DNA of 64,000 bases from Selenomonas sp. ND2010 (GCF_000702005.1 NZ_KL370847.1:110116-174115), one strand, 5' to 3'; positions 35,938 to 46,438 are shown, counted from the stretch's first letter. Notes: a model not told the origin generated them from the sequence alone. Translations and numbers: made by a program.

Positions 35938-38562
35938 TTGCTGGGATTTCTCAAAAGATTCTTAGGTGACAATAACGATAAAGAGATAGCCCGTTATCGC
36001 GAGGTCGTCGAGAAAATCAACGCACTCGAGCCGCAGATGCAGAATCTGACGGATGATAAGCTGACTGGCTATACGAATAAGTTCAGAGAGCGTCTGGCGG
36101 CTGGGGAAACGATGGATGATCTCCTGCCGGAGGCTTTCGCGGTCGTACGCGAGGCATCGCGCCGCGTGTTGGGCATGCGTCACTTCGATGTTCAGCTCAT
36201 CGGTGGTATGTGCCTGCATGAAGGCAAAATTGCCGAGATGCGTACCGGTGAAGGTAAGACTCTTGTCGCAACGCTGCCGGTTTACCTCAACGCGTTGGCT
36301 GGCAAGGGCGTTCACATGATTACGGTCAATGACTACCTGGCTCGTCGCGACAGCGAAGAGATGGGCAAGCTCTACCGTTATCTTGGCCTTACGGTTGGTC
36401 TTGTCGTTCATGATATGGATTTCCCAGAGCGCAAATATGCATATGGCTGTGATGTTACGTTTGGTACGAATAACGAGTTTGGTTTCGATTACCTGCGTGA
36501 TAACATGGTTATCTACCCAGACCAGATGGTTCAGCGTGAGCTCAACTTCGCCATCGTCGATGAGGTTGACTCGATCCTGATCGATGAGGCACGTACGCCG
36601 CTTATCATTTCCGGCCCTGGTGCAAAATCCACGGATATGTACGCGGTTATGGCCAGAGCGGTAGCCGGACTCAAAGAGGGGACGGATTATACGGTCGATG
36701 AGAAGCAGAAGACCGTTGCTCCAGCCGATAGTGTGGTTCCGAAAATCGAGAAAATCCTTGGCATCAATAATCTGTATGCACCGGAAAATATCGAGCTTTC
36801 CCACTGCTTCACGGCAGCACTTCGCGCGAAGGCACTGATGAAGCGCGACCGCGACTATGTCGTTCGTGGGGATGAGGTCATCATCGTCGATGAGTTTACG
36901 GGACGCCTCATGGAAGGCCGCCGTTACTCCGATGGTTTGCATCAGGCAATCGAGGCAAAGGAAGGCGTCAAGATTCAGCGTGAATCCCAGACGCTGGCTA
37001 CGATTACGTTCCAGAACTACTTCCGCATGTATGACAAGCTGGGCGGTATGACTGGTACGGCTAAGACCGAGGAAGACGAGTTCCTGAAGATTTACAATCT
37101 GCCGGTTATCGTAGTACCGACCAACCGGCCGGTACAGCGTATCGATCATCCGGATCTCATCTACAAGACGAAAAAGGCGAAGTACAAAGCCGTTGGTAAA
37201 TTGGTGGAACAGCTGCATAAGAAGGGTCAGCCGGTGCTTATCGGTACGACGTCTATCACGCAGTCTGAGGAACTCAGTGCGGTACTCCATAAACGCGGCA
37301 TTCCGCACAATGTTCTCAATGCGAAGTTCCATGAGAAAGAGGCGGAAATCATTGCCGATGCTGGCCAGCGTGGCGCGGTTACCATCGCTACCAACATGGC
37401 AGGCCGTGGTACGGATATCAAACTGGGTGAAGGGGTAGCCGAGCTCGGTGGTCTCTTCATCGTTGGTACAGAGCGCCATGAGTCCCGTCGCATCGATAAT
37501 CAGCTGCGCGGCCGTTCGGGCCGTCAGGGTGATCCGGGTGAGTCCCGCTTCTTCCTGTCGCTCGAAGATGACTTGTTGCGTCTTTTCGCTTCGGATCGCA
37601 TCTCGGGCATGATGGACAAGCTCGGTATGGAGGAAGATGAGCCAATCGAGCATAAGCTCATCACCAACTCCATCGAACATGCCCAGAAGAAGGTGGAGGC
37701 GCGTAACTTCGACATTCGTAAACATGTCCTCGAGTACGATGATGTCATGAATCAGCAGCGTGAAGTCATGTATGGTGAACGCCGCAAGATTCTCACGGGG
37801 GATAACCTGCGCGAGAACATCATGGGAATGGTCAAGCATATCATCAAAGACGAGATGAATCAGTATGCCAATGAGCAGCTGTATCCGGAGGAGTGGCAGC
37901 TCGATGGACTCATCGAGGATGCCGAGAAGATTTACGCTCCGGCAGGACGACTCAAGAAGGAAGAACTTGCTGCTATGAGTCGTGATGATCTCAAGGAAGA
38001 GCTGGAGAAAGTTGCCGAAGACGGCTATCATCAGCGCGAGCTCCTTTTTGGCGAAGAGAATATGCGCGAACTCGAGAAAGTCGTTATGCTTCGCGTCGTA
38101 GATAACAAATGGATGGAGCACCTCGACCATATGGACATGCTGCGTGAGGGTATCAACCTCCGGGCCTATGGTCAGCGCAACCCGCTTGTCGAGTATAAAA
38201 TCGAAGCCCTTGACATGTTTGAGGAGATGGAAGCTGCAATTCAGGATCAGATCGCTTCGATGATGTATCATGTAAGCATCATCACGCCGGAACAGCAGCA
38301 GGCAATGGAAACACAGCCGGAGGGCGAGGCCCCCGCTGCTAACGAGACGCAGAAACAGAAGCTCGAGAAGACTATCGAGCAGCAGCGTTCCCAGCTTTCC
38401 GACCATCTGCAGAATGCGCAGGCTTCCCATGGCGATGAAGTCAGTGCTGCCGGCGCAAAGAAAAAGCCGGTGACAAACGACGGTCAGAAAGTTGGCCGCA
38501 ATGATCCATGTCCTTGTGGCAGTGGCAAGAAGTATAAGAACTGTTGTGGCAGAAACGAATAA
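35938..38562 (+). CDS. secA: Preprotein translocase ATPase SecA
   Basis: 874 residues from TTG 35938 with GGAG upstream. Motor features include [14 protein letters not shown] (Walker A), [17 protein letters not shown] (Walker B region), [11 protein letters not shown] and [13 protein letters not shown] in the second nucleotide domain. The C-terminus ends in the zinc-binding [18 protein letters not shown], which contacts SecB or the ribosome. It drives unfolded preproteins through SecYEG. It is followed at 36 bases by prfB, as in many Firmicutes. Confidence 0.98.
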   Translation: MLGFLKRFLGDNNDKEIARYREVVEKINALEPQMQNLTDDKLTGYTNKFRERLAAGETMDDLLPEAFAVVREASRRVLGMRHFDVQLIGGMCLHEGKIAEMRTGEGKTLVATLPVYLNALAGKGVHMITVNDYLARRDSEEMGKLYRYLGLTVGLVVHDMDFPERKYAYGCDVTFGTNNEFGFDYLRDNMVIYPDQMVQRELNFAIVDEVDSILIDEARTPLIISGPGAKSTDMYAVMARAVAGLKEGTDYTVDEKQKTVAPADSVVPKIEKILGINNLYAPENIELSHCFTAALRAKALMKRDRDYVVRGDEVIIVDEFTGRLMEGRRYSDGLHQAIEAKEGVKIQRESQTLATITFQNYFRMYDKLGGMTGTAKTEEDEFLKIYNLPVIVVPTNRPVQRIDHPDLIYKTKKAKYKAVGKLVEQLHKKGQPVLIGTTSITQSEELSAVLHKRGIPHNVLNAKFHEKEAEIIADAGQRGAVTIATNMAGRGTDIKLGEGVAELGGLFIVGTERHESRRIDNQLRGRSGRQGDPGESRFFLSLEDDLLRLFASDRISGMMDKLGMEEDEPIEHKLITNSIEHAQKKVEARNFDIRKHVLEYDDVMNQQREVMYGERRKILTGDNLRENIMGMVKHIIKDEMNQYANEQLYPEEWQLDGLIEDAEKIYAPAGRLKKEELAAMSRDDLKEELEKVAEDGYHQRELLFGEENMRELEKVVMLRVVDNKWMEHLDHMDMLREGINLRAYGQRNPLVEYKIEALDMFEEMEAAIQDQIASMMYHVSIITPEQQQAMETQPEGEAPAANETQKQKLEKTIEQQRSQLSDHLQNAQASHGDEVSAAGAKKKPVTNDGQKVGRNDPCPCGSGKKYKNCCGRNE

Positions 38563-38598
38563 GCCAGCAGTGATTTGCGATAAAGTAAAGGTGGAACC

Positions 38599-39705
38599 AT
38601 GTTAGAAGATTTAAAACCACAACTGGGAGAGCTCAAGGAAAAACTTTCCCAGATGGAAGTATCCCTGGAAGTTCCGGCAAAGGAAGAGAAAATCGCCGAA
38701 CTCGAGTATAAGATGGGCGAGCCGACTTTCTGGGACGATGCCGAGCAGGCACAGAAAATCAATCAGGAACTCAACGATGTCAAGATCAGCGTGGACAAGT
38801 ATAAGAGTCTTTTGAGTAAGTATGAAGATGCTGAGACCATGTTCGAGATGGGCATGGAAGAAGACGACCAGAGCATGGAAGAGGAAATCAAGGCTGAGCT
38901 CGATGCGGTAGCCGAAGGCCTGGAAGCCCTCCAGCTCGAGGTCTTGCTCTCTGGTCCCTATGATGCCAACAATGCCATCCTTACGCTGCACGCTGGTGCC
39001 GGCGGAACGGAGGCGCAGGATTGGACGCAGATGCTTCTGCGCATGTATGGCCGTTGGGCTGAGCGTCATGGATTTACCGTTGAGACGGCAGACTTGCTGC
39101 CGGGCGATGAAGCTGGTGTTAAGTCGGCAACGCTCTTTATCAAGGGACACAATGCCTATGGTTTCTTGAAATCGGAAAAAGGTGTTCATCGTCTCGTGCG
39201 CATTTCGCCGTTTGATGCCAACGCCCGCCGTCATACGTCGTTCTCGGCCTGCGATATTATGCCGGAAATCGACGATGCCGTTGAGGTCGACATCAATATG
39301 TCGGATGTTCGCGTCGATACCTACCGCGCGTCTGGTGCCGGTGGTCAGCACATCAATAAGACGTCTTCGGCAGTTCGCATGACGCATGAGCCGACGGGTA
39401 TCGTCGTTCAGTGTCAGAATGAGCGTTCACAGCTCCAGAACCGCGAACAGTGCCTCAAAATGCTCCGTGCAAAACTCTTTGAACTCGAGCTCGAGAAGAA
39501 GGAAGCAGAGCTTGCCAAACTCGAGGGCGACCAGCAGAATATCGAGTGGGGCAGCCAGATTCGTTCGTATGTATTCCAGCCGTACACCATGGTCAAGGAT
39601 CATCGCACGAATCATGAAACGGGTAATGTCCAGGCCGTCATGGATGGCGAAATCGATCCGTTCATTCGCGCATTCTTGAATGCCAAGGCCAATCACGAAT
39701 TTTGA
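38599..39705 (+). CDS. prfB: Peptide chain release factor 2, apparently without the programmed frameshift
   Basis: 368 residues in one uninterrupted frame. RASGAGGQHINKTSSAVR contains the GGQ motif that triggers peptide release, and RISPFDANARRHTS contains the SPF tripeptide that reads UGA. Most bacterial prfB genes carry an in-frame UGA near codon 25 that must be bypassed by a +1 shift. Here the equivalent region reads MEVSLEVPAKEEKIAELE with no interruption, so the autoregulatory shift seems absent. Follows secA in what may be one transcript. Confidence 0.96.
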   Translation: MLEDLKPQLGELKEKLSQMEVSLEVPAKEEKIAELEYKMGEPTFWDDAEQAQKINQELNDVKISVDKYKSLLSKYEDAETMFEMGMEEDDQSMEEEIKAELDAVAEGLEALQLEVLLSGPYDANNAILTLHAGAGGTEAQDWTQMLLRMYGRWAERHGFTVETADLLPGDEAGVKSATLFIKGHNAYGFLKSEKGVHRLVRISPFDANARRHTSFSACDIMPEIDDAVEVDINMSDVRVDTYRASGAGGQHINKTSSAVRMTHEPTGIVVQCQNERSQLQNREQCLKMLRAKLFELELEKKEAELAKLEGDQQNIEWGSQIRSYVFQPYTMVKDHRTNHETGNVQAVMDGEIDPFIRAFLNAKANHEF

Positions 39706-39711
39706 TTTTTG

Positions 39712-39745
39712 AGGAGTCAGGATGGTAGTTCCTGGCTCCTTGTTC
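39712..39745 (+). terminator. Probable terminator after prfB
   Basis: AGGAGTCAGGA (39712-39722) pairs, with one wobble, with TCCTGGCTCCT (39730-39740), followed by TGTT. The T-run is short, so efficiency is uncertain. The hairpin covers ATG 39722, which argues against that ATG as a start. Confidence 0.55.
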
Positions 39746-39763
39746 CATTGTGAGGGATTTGAT

Positions 39764-40459
39764 TTGCGAAAAAGCTTGACTATTCTGGGCTTGTTATTCA
39801 TAATATTAATCGTGTCAAGCGAAACGGTGCTGCCGTTTCTGGCACAGTCAACCTTCCGGACCAAACTGGGGCAGCGGGCTGCTACTCAAGATGTCCAGGT
39901 GACCCTTGGCTCGAGTCCGTCGGCCTTGTTGGCGTTGGGGCGGATTCAAAACCTGGATGCCGTGCTGCATCAAGCTAAGGTGGGACAGGTCTACTTGAAG
40001 GAATTGACGCTTAAAGGCCGCAATGTCCAGCTCGATATGCCGGCTCTGTTCCGAGAGGAAGGCGTTCAAGTGCAAAATGCGGAGGAACTTACCTTAAAGG
40101 GAATCGTGGATGAGGAAAATCTGCGCGAAGTCCTCCAGCGCAAGATTGACAAAATCGAGAATGTCCAAGTCGATATCAACCGGGAGCGGATTCTGGTGAC
40201 GGCTAATGCGAAGGTCTTTGGCCGCGTGGCCGATATCGAGATGGAGGGGAAGATTCTCGAAGACAGTGGCTCGTTGTATTTTTTCATGACGAGACTTGAT
40301 ATGAAAAATACCCGTATCGGTACGGCCAAGCTCGGCGACATGTTTGGCAATATCCAGCTGACGGCACCGAATAAACTGCCCTTTGGCATGAAAATCCGTC
40401 AGGTAGAGCAGACCGATGGGGCAGTAATCCTTACTGCCAGCCGGGATAACAAGGAATAA
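39764..40459 (+). CDS. DUF2993 (LmeA-like) envelope protein
   Basis: 231 residues from TTG 39764, with a GAGGG site at 39752-39756; ATG 39722 lies in the terminator hairpin. A basic start and hydrophobic stretch (SLTILGLLFIILIVSSETVL) form a signal anchor, so it probably works outside the cytoplasmic membrane. The repeated beta pattern (KELTLKGRNVQL, AEELTLKGIV, VDINRERILVTANAKV) fits the DUF2993 fold, members of which bind lipid in the actinobacterial envelope. Its place before DUF5693 and csaB suggests an envelope function. Confidence 0.75.
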   Translation: MRKSLTILGLLFIILIVSSETVLPFLAQSTFRTKLGQRAATQDVQVTLGSSPSALLALGRIQNLDAVLHQAKVGQVYLKELTLKGRNVQLDMPALFREEGVQVQNAEELTLKGIVDEENLREVLQRKIDKIENVQVDINRERILVTANAKVFGRVADIEMEGKILEDSGSLYFFMTRLDMKNTRIGTAKLGDMFGNIQLTAPNKLPFGMKIRQVEQTDGAVILTASRDNKE

Positions 40460-40471
40460 GGTGGAAAAATA

Positions 40472-42532
40472 ATGAAGGTATTCAAGTACAACCGATGGCT
40501 GATACTGCCAATTGTTATCGGCCTGGTGGCTGCGCTCGCTATCGGTTTTCAGCGCCATGGTGTGGAACAGCAAAATCGCCAAGTAGATATGGCGATTGAT
40601 TACGAGGGTCTTTTGGAGCTGGCTGACCGTGAAGGATTGCCGGCCGAGGATGTTCTGCGTCAGGCGAAAGACGCTGGTATCACTTCGCTGGCTGTATATG
40701 AAACGACGTTTAAGAAGTTCAATGAGAATGGTAAGGCAACGGCTATTGCCGGCAGTCAGTTGCTCGCAGACTATCATAGTGGCCGTTTAGCGGATCTTCT
40801 CTGGCAGAATCTCATTGCTGCTGGCAAGATTAAGGGCAATGAAGTCTATGTTGTCGGTCACGATGCCCAGACCTGGAAAGAACTCAAAGAGGATCTTCCA
40901 CGCCGTTTGGGAAATGACCGAGTGGAGCTGTTTACGGTCGGGACGGAAGAAGTCATGGCAGTAAAAGCCCATTACGAATCCTTCTTGAAGATGAACATTG
41001 GTATGCCAACCGATGAACTCAAAGCGGTAAATGATGCCGGATTCTATGTCCTGGCGCGGCCGAGCAATTACGAGGACTGCACGCCGGAAGATGTTCAGGC
41101 TGTTTTTGACCGTTTGGATGGTTATAAGGTTTCGGAAATCGTATTCTCGGGCAAGCAGGTACTTGGTGCCCCGAAAGCGTTGCAGACTACGATCGATGAG
41201 ATGAAGGATCGCAATTTGACCTTTGGCCTCATCGAGGCAACGACCCAGCTGCAGTTCTTCAAGCAGAGCGGGATGGAGGAAGTCGCCAAAGGGCTTGGGT
41301 ATGATAAAGTGGCCCGCCTCTATTCGGTTCCGAAAGATGAGCAGCCCAAATTAAAGATTGATGCAATCGTTGAGCGTTGGTCGAATACGGATGAAGAACG
41401 CAATATCCGCATTGACCTCATGCGCATCTACGATACGCCGTCTCCGGACATGACGCTTCTTGAGACGAATATGAAATATTTCCGCGATACGCATGACAAG
41501 TTGGTAGCACATGGCTATACCATTGGACCGGCTGCTACCTTTGTACCATTCTACCCGAGCAAGGTGCTTCGCGCCCTGGTAATGGTAGGTGTGGCGGCTG
41601 CGGTGGTCCTGTATCTGACCTTGGTGATTCCTTGGCTCAATGCGCGGCCGAAATATGCGTACTTGCTGTTTGCCGTGTTTGCGCTGGCTGCAGCGGTGCC
41701 GATGGTGATGGGAAATGGCACGAAAATCCGCGTGCTGGCGGCATTGGCCAGCGCCAATGTTTTCCCCGCCCTCGCGGTTATCTTCCAGCTTGACCGCATT
41801 CGTTCGTTCAAGAATAAAGCGGGAGTCGCTCTGCCGCGTTTGATCATCACGGCAGCCCTGGCACTTTTTGTTACGGGCGCTATGTCGTACGTTGGTGCCG
41901 CATATCTGTCTGGTTCGCTGGCAGATACGGAATATCTGTTGGAATTCCAGATTTTCCGCGGTATCAAACTGACCTTTGTCATGCCATTGATTTTGGTCGG
42001 CATTGCTTTCCTGCAGCGTTTTGACATTTTTGATGGCAAAATGGATGATACGGATGGCGTGCTCAATCAGCTCAAGAAGATTCTCGATATGCCGGTTCGC
42101 GTTAAGACGCTGCTGATGTTGTTCTTTGTGCTGGTGGCTGGTGTTATTTTTGTGGCCCGCAGTGGTCATACGTCTGGTATGCCGGTAGCACAGTCGGAAC
42201 TTCGGTTCCGGGCTTTCCTGGAGCAGGCATTCTATGCCCGTCCGCGGACGAAAGAGCTCTTGATCGGTCATCCGGCCTTCATGCTGGCTGCTATGGCTGT
42301 TCTGCGGAAGTGGCCGACGATGGTTTTCTTTGCCTTGGTTCTCGTGGCTACGATTGGTCAGGGGTCTATGGTTGAGACGTTTGCGCATATGCGTACACCG
42401 GTTTATATGTCGTTTATGCGCGGCATTGGTGGTATTGTTATGGGCGCTGGCATCGGTGCGATTGCCATGGTTTTGGTGGAACTTTGGCAGGTTATTTTGG
42501 CAAAAGCAAAGGGGAGTAGGGCAGATTCATGA
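40472..42532 (+). CDS. DUF5693 multi-pass membrane protein
   Basis: 686 residues. An N-terminal membrane anchor (RWLILPIVIGLVAALAIGF) leads to a large soluble domain of ~350 residues (LAVYETTFKKF, FYVLARPSNYEDC, EIVFSGKQVLGAP). The C-terminal ~300 residues hold about eight membrane segments. The family is found next to csaB in SLH-domain organisms and is likely part of the same envelope-polymer pathway, but its activity is unknown. Its stop overlaps the csaB start as ATGA, so the two are translationally coupled. Confidence 0.85.
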   Translation: MKVFKYNRWLILPIVIGLVAALAIGFQRHGVEQQNRQVDMAIDYEGLLELADREGLPAEDVLRQAKDAGITSLAVYETTFKKFNENGKATAIAGSQLLADYHSGRLADLLWQNLIAAGKIKGNEVYVVGHDAQTWKELKEDLPRRLGNDRVELFTVGTEEVMAVKAHYESFLKMNIGMPTDELKAVNDAGFYVLARPSNYEDCTPEDVQAVFDRLDGYKVSEIVFSGKQVLGAPKALQTTIDEMKDRNLTFGLIEATTQLQFFKQSGMEEVAKGLGYDKVARLYSVPKDEQPKLKIDAIVERWSNTDEERNIRIDLMRIYDTPSPDMTLLETNMKYFRDTHDKLVAHGYTIGPAATFVPFYPSKVLRALVMVGVAAAVVLYLTLVIPWLNARPKYAYLLFAVFALAAAVPMVMGNGTKIRVLAALASANVFPALAVIFQLDRIRSFKNKAGVALPRLIITAALALFVTGAMSYVGAAYLSGSLADTEYLLEFQIFRGIKLTFVMPLILVGIAFLQRFDIFDGKMDDTDGVLNQLKKILDMPVRVKTLLMLFFVLVAGVIFVARSGHTSGMPVAQSELRFRAFLEQAFYARPRTKELLIGHPAFMLAAMAVLRKWPTMVFFALVLVATIGQGSMVETFAHMRTPVYMSFMRGIGGIVMGAGIGAIAMVLVELWQVILAKAKGSRADS

Positions 42533-43620
42533 GCAGGATCGTCGTATCGGGATATTACGGCTCGAAGAATGCCGGTGACGAGGCAATGCTGGCCGCAATG
42601 CTGGAGGTCCTCGGAGATCTCGACCCAAAACTTCATATTACGGTGATTTCTGCAAATCCCGAAGATACGCGCAAACGTCATGGCGTTGCGGCGATTTCCT
42701 GGCTGGGGCTGCCCGCCATCATTCGCGAACTTCGCCAGGCGGATCTTTTGATCAGCGGTGGTGGCAGTCTGTTGCAGAATGTCACGAGCCGGCGCAGTCT
42801 CTATTATTATCTGGCAATCATTTTTCTGGCGCGATTCCTGGGTACCAAAGTGATGCTTTATGCGCAGGGGATTGGTCCTATCCTGGGACGAGTTGCGGCC
42901 TTTGCTATGAAATGGATTGGCAATCGAGTGGATCTCATAACCGTTCGCGACCAAGGGTCTTTAGCGGAGCTTTCCCGGCTGGGAATTCACAAGCCGCCGA
43001 TTCATTGCACGGCTGACCCCGTGCTGGCCATCCATCCGGTGGACCGTGAAGCGGGGCGGGCGATATTCAAGGCCTATCACGCCGATGGAGCCAAGCCGGT
43101 GGTGGGCATCTCCGTTCGTGAATGGCTGGGCTGGACCCACTACAAAGAGGTGTTGGCAGAGGTTTCGGACCGGGTGGTTCGGGAACTAGGTGCCCGGGTC
43201 GTCTTTGTTCCCATGCAGTTCCCCGATGATGTTCGGGCAGCGCAGGCTATTGCGGCGAGGACAAAAGAACCTTGTACCGTCCTCAAAGATGAATATACAA
43301 CGAGTGAGTTCCTGTCAATCGTTGGCAATATGGATCTCATGCTGGGGATTCGCCTTCATGCGTTGATTTTTGCAGGCGTAATGGGAGTCCCGATGATTGG
43401 AATATCCTATGACCCCAAAATTGACCGCTTCCTGCAGTCAATCGGTGAAGAGCCTGTTGGCAATTTGCGCGATGTGACAGCCGATGAACTGATGGCGGAG
43501 ATTCGCCGGAAGTGGAACGACAAGCAGACCTTCCGCCAGCAGAATGCAGAACTGCTGGTGAAGCTCCGCGACCAAGCGGCAAGCAACGCGGAACTTGCGT
43601 TGAATTTGGCCCATAAATAA
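42529..43620 (+). CDS. csaB: Polysaccharide pyruvyltransferase CsaB
   Basis: 363 residues. GYYGSKNAGDEAMLAAML is the family opening; VGISVREWLGWTHYKEVL, LGIRLHALIFAGVMGVPMIG and SYDPKIDRFLQ are conserved. CsaB adds pyruvate ketals to the wall-linked polysaccharide that SLH domains bind, anchoring S-layer or outer-membrane proteins such as OmpM-type porins in Negativicutes. That role here is inferred from the family. It ends the operon that starts after prfB. Confidence 0.93.
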   Translation: MSRIVVSGYYGSKNAGDEAMLAAMLEVLGDLDPKLHITVISANPEDTRKRHGVAAISWLGLPAIIRELRQADLLISGGGSLLQNVTSRRSLYYYLAIIFLARFLGTKVMLYAQGIGPILGRVAAFAMKWIGNRVDLITVRDQGSLAELSRLGIHKPPIHCTADPVLAIHPVDREAGRAIFKAYHADGAKPVVGISVREWLGWTHYKEVLAEVSDRVVRELGARVVFVPMQFPDDVRAAQAIAARTKEPCTVLKDEYTTSEFLSIVGNMDLMLGIRLHALIFAGVMGVPMIGISYDPKIDRFLQSIGEEPVGNLRDVTADELMAEIRRKWNDKQTFRQQNAELLVKLRDQAASNAELALNLAHK

Positions 43621-43624
43621 TAAA

Positions 43625-43653
43625 AAGCCTTCCTCTATTAGGAGGGCTTTTTT
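43625..43653 (+). terminator. Rho-independent terminator of csaB
   Basis: AAGCCTTCCT (43625-43634) pairs with AGGAGGGCTT (43640-43649) with one wobble, followed by T. Confidence 0.85.
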
Positions 43654-43681
43654 GCTAATTTTAAGATTTGTATGGTAAAAT
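43652..43681 (+). promoter_or_regulatory. Possible extended -10 promoter of ftsE
   Basis: TTGCTA (43652-43657), 18-base spacer, TAAAAT (43676-43681) preceded by TG at the extended -10 position. Confidence 0.5.
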
Positions 43682-43730
43682 AAAAGACAGTGTTTTTTGA
43701 AAGTATAAGTATGTAAAGGATGAGAATCTT

Positions 43731-44417
43731 ATGATACATATGCGCAATATTTGTAAACAATACGACACAGGCACGGTAGCCTTAGACCATGTCAATGTCG
43801 ATATCAAGAAGGGCGAATTCGTCTTTATCGTTGGTGCCAGTGGTGCCGGCAAATCCACCTTTATCAAGATGCTGTTTCGGGAGGAGCTGCCCACCAGCGG
43901 TAAGCTGATGGTCAACGGTCACGATGTCGTGCATATGGAGCATCGGGAGGTGCCTTATCTGCGCCGCGAGCTCGGCGTTATCTTTCAGGACTATCGCCTG
44001 CTGCCGGATAAGACGGTGTTTGAGAATGTAGCCTTTGCCATGCAGGTTATCGAAGCACCGCGTCGTCTGATGCAGCGAAGTGTCAACTCGGTGCTGGATG
44101 TGGTAGGCTTGCGGGATAAGTATAAATGCTTCCCCTCCCAGCTTTCCGGTGGTGAGCAGCAGCGCGTGGCGATTGCCCGGGCGATTGTCAACGATCCGGC
44201 AATCGTCATCGCCGATGAACCGACGGGCAATCTGGACCCTGATACGAGCTGGGATATCATGGATATCTTCAAGCGCATCAATAAAGCGGGGACGACGATC
44301 GTCATGGCAACGCATGATCGGGCGATTGTCGATACGATGAAAAAACGCGTCATTGCTATCGAAAACGGTCAAATCGTCCGTGACCAGCTGAGAGGAGGCT
44401 ATGGCTATGAAGCTTAG
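43731..44417 (+). CDS. ftsE: Cell division ATP-binding protein FtsE
   Basis: 228 residues, normal length. Walker [12 protein letters not shown], signature [15 protein letters not shown], Walker [14 protein letters not shown] and H-loop MATHDRAIV are present. FtsE with FtsX forms an ABC-type complex that, rather than transporting, activates a periplasmic wall hydrolase at division. The next genes encode FtsX and an M23 hydrolase activator, so the whole module is together. The stop lies inside the ftsX gene. Confidence 0.96.
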   Translation: MIHMRNICKQYDTGTVALDHVNVDIKKGEFVFIVGASGAGKSTFIKMLFREELPTSGKLMVNGHDVVHMEHREVPYLRRELGVIFQDYRLLPDKTVFENVAFAMQVIEAPRRLMQRSVNSVLDVVGLRDKYKCFPSQLSGGEQQRVAIARAIVNDPAIVIADEPTGNLDPDTSWDIMDIFKRINKAGTTIVMATHDRAIVDTMKKRVIAIENGQIVRDQLRGGYGYEA

Positions 44418-45294
44418 GAATGGGGAATACTACATCCAGGAGGTTGCCCGCTCGTTGAAGCGCAACAACTGGATGTCCTTTGCCTCCATTGGTACCGTGG
44501 CGGTGTCCTTGTTTGTACTCGGCGTTTTCCTGACTTTGGTGCTCAATATGAATCGGCTGGCGGCAACCTTGGAGTCTGAAGTACAGATCAGCGTTTATCT
44601 GGAGGATAAGGTCATGCCGACGCAGCGTGAGGAAATCAAGCAGGACATCGAGAAGATGCAAGGCATTGAATCGGTGAAATACGTGAGCCGGGAAGAGGCT
44701 AAGGAGCGCTTGTCTGAGCGCCTGGGTGACCAGAAATATCTGCTGGAGGCGTTGGGGGATAAAAATCCACTTCCAAACGCCTTTGAGCTTACGGTATCCC
44801 ATCCTGATATGGTTGAGACTGCGGCCAAGGTCATCGAAAAGATGGACGGAGTAGAGTCCGCTAAGTACGGGCAGGATGTGGTTCAGCACCTCTTTGATAT
44901 CACGCGGCTTATCCGCTTGTTTGGCTTGGCACTGATGGTTCTCTTAGCTGGAGCGACGCTTTTTATCATTTCCAATACGATCCGGCTAACGGTATTTGCC
45001 CGCCGGAAGGAAATTGCCATCATGAAATACGTGGGGGCAACGGACTGGTTCATTCGCTGGCCCTTCGTGCTGGAAGGAGTAGTTCTGGGCTTTGTGGGCG
45101 GTGTCATTGCTGCAGTAGCCCTGCGCAGCTTCTATGCAGCTATGGCGGCGAAAATCTACAGTACCCTGGCCTTTTTCCCGTTGATGCCCCAGTATCCCTT
45201 TATGACTTACGTCACCGTGGTCATCGTATTATCCGGTATGATAATCGGTGCCCTGGGATCGGCAATCTCGTTGAAGCGGTTCCTGAAGGCGTAA
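44407..45294 (+). CDS. ftsX: Cell division protein FtsX
   Basis: 295 residues from ATG 44407, 8 bases after GGAGG; ATG 44401 is only 2 bases from it. There are four membrane segments: one after residue 25 (SIGTVAVSLFVLGVFLTLVL) and three in the C-terminal part. The extracellular domain between the first two (VQISVYLEDKVMPTQ, VKYVSREEAKERL) is the hydrolase-contacting region. ARRKEIAIMKYVGATDWFI is the family signature. Works with FtsE to control wall cleavage at the septum. Confidence 0.95.
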   Translation: MKLRNGEYYIQEVARSLKRNNWMSFASIGTVAVSLFVLGVFLTLVLNMNRLAATLESEVQISVYLEDKVMPTQREEIKQDIEKMQGIESVKYVSREEAKERLSERLGDQKYLLEALGDKNPLPNAFELTVSHPDMVETAAKVIEKMDGVESAKYGQDVVQHLFDITRLIRLFGLALMVLLAGATLFIISNTIRLTVFARRKEIAIMKYVGATDWFIRWPFVLEGVVLGFVGGVIAAVALRSFYAAMAAKIYSTLAFFPLMPQYPFMTYVTVVIVLSGMIIGALGSAISLKRFLKA

Positions 45295-45310
45295 GGTCGG
45301 GAGGAACAAA

Positions 45311-46438
45311 ATGATGAAGAAGAATACAAGGCAGCGCCTGCTGGCGGCAATTCTGGCGGCAGGTGTTTTGGCTTCGGTGCCTGCGCATACGGTATTGGCG
45401 TCGCTGGAGGATGACAAGGCCGATTACGAGCGCAAGGCTGAACAGAAAAAGGCTGCTAGTGAGGCATTATCTCAAAAGCTGGAATCCCTGTCGGAGGAAA
45501 AGCGCCTGCTGGATGAAGAAGCCGAAACGGCGATAAATGAACACAAAAAGTGCAAAGAAGCCTTTGACGAGACAACGAGCCGTATGGCCGATAATGAAGC
45601 GCGGTTAAAGGAAGTAAAGGCAGATTATGAGGTAAAAAGTGCCCGTCTGTCCAAACGCGTTCGCGATATCTATATCAATGGCCAGATTTCGTATCTGGAT
45701 GTCCTGTTTGGGGCCAAGGATTTTTCGGACTTCATGACCCGCATGGATTTGCTGAAGAAAATCATTCGGCAGGATTATGACCTGGTACACGGCGTTCTCG
45801 ATGAAAAACAGGATATCGAGACCACCCAGGCAAGCTTGGAAAAGGATAAAAAAATCCGGGAGGAACAGGAGTTAAAGGCTCGGCAGGCGAAACAAGTTAT
45901 GGAGGAAAAGGTGCGCCGCCGTCAGGAACTCATCGATAAGATGAAGTCGGATAAGGCGACGGTTGACCGTGAGTACGATGAACTCATGGCGGCCTCCAAG
46001 CAGATTGCCCTGATGCTCCAGCGCAGCAGCATGTCCAATATGCCTGTGTCGGGGGATGGTTCGATGATTTGGCCGGTAGGGGGAACTGTGACCTCGGAGT
46101 TTGGCTGGCGTACCCATCCGATTTCCGGTACGCGTAAATACCACAGCGGAATCGATATCGGTGCTGATTATGGCACTCCCATTGCGGCGGCCCAGTCCGG
46201 CACCGTGGAATATGCGGGCTGGATTTCCGGCTATGGCAATACGGTCATCATCAATCACGGCGGCGGTATTACCACCCTTTACGGCCACAATCAGTCCTTG
46301 GCTGTATCCGCTGGCCAGCAGGTCAGCCAGGGCGAGACTATCGCCTACTGTGGTTCAACGGGGAATAGCACGGGGCCCCATTGTCATTTTGAGGTTCGAA
46401 GCGGCGGTGAACCGGTGAGCCCTTATAATTACTTGTAA
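45311..46438 (+). CDS. M23 murein hydrolase activator (EnvC/NlpD-like) with coiled coil
   Basis: 375 residues. A signal peptide (LLAAILAAGVLASVPAHTVLA) is followed by ~200 residues of coiled coil, then a LytM/M23 domain (YHSGIDIGADYGTPIAAAQ, NTVIINHGGGITTLYGHN, STGPHCHFEV). The HxxxD and HxH zinc ligands are present, so unlike E. coli EnvC this copy could itself be an active endopeptidase. Adjacency to ftsEX fits control of wall hydrolysis during division. GGAGG precedes the start. Confidence 0.92.
   Translation: MMKKNTRQRLLAAILAAGVLASVPAHTVLASLEDDKADYERKAEQKKAASEALSQKLESLSEEKRLLDEEAETAINEHKKCKEAFDETTSRMADNEARLKEVKADYEVKSARLSKRVRDIYINGQISYLDVLFGAKDFSDFMTRMDLLKKIIRQDYDLVHGVLDEKQDIETTQASLEKDKKIREEQELKARQAKQVMEEKVRRRQELIDKMKSDKATVDREYDELMAASKQIALMLQRSSMSNMPVSGDGSMIWPVGGTVTSEFGWRTHPISGTRKYHSGIDIGADYGTPIAAAQSGTVEYAGWISGYGNTVIINHGGGITTLYGHNQSLAVSAGQQVSQGETIAYCGSTGNSTGPHCHFEVRSGGEPVSPYNYL

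Noticed and set aside
35962..38430. 822-codon open frame opposite secA
   Set aside because: An artefact of the codon bias of secA on the other strand; no domain is visible.
39722..39763. ATG 39722 as start of the DUF2993 gene
   Set aside because: The ATG lies in a terminator-like hairpin and the added residues precede the signal anchor; TTG 39764 has a proper ribosome site.
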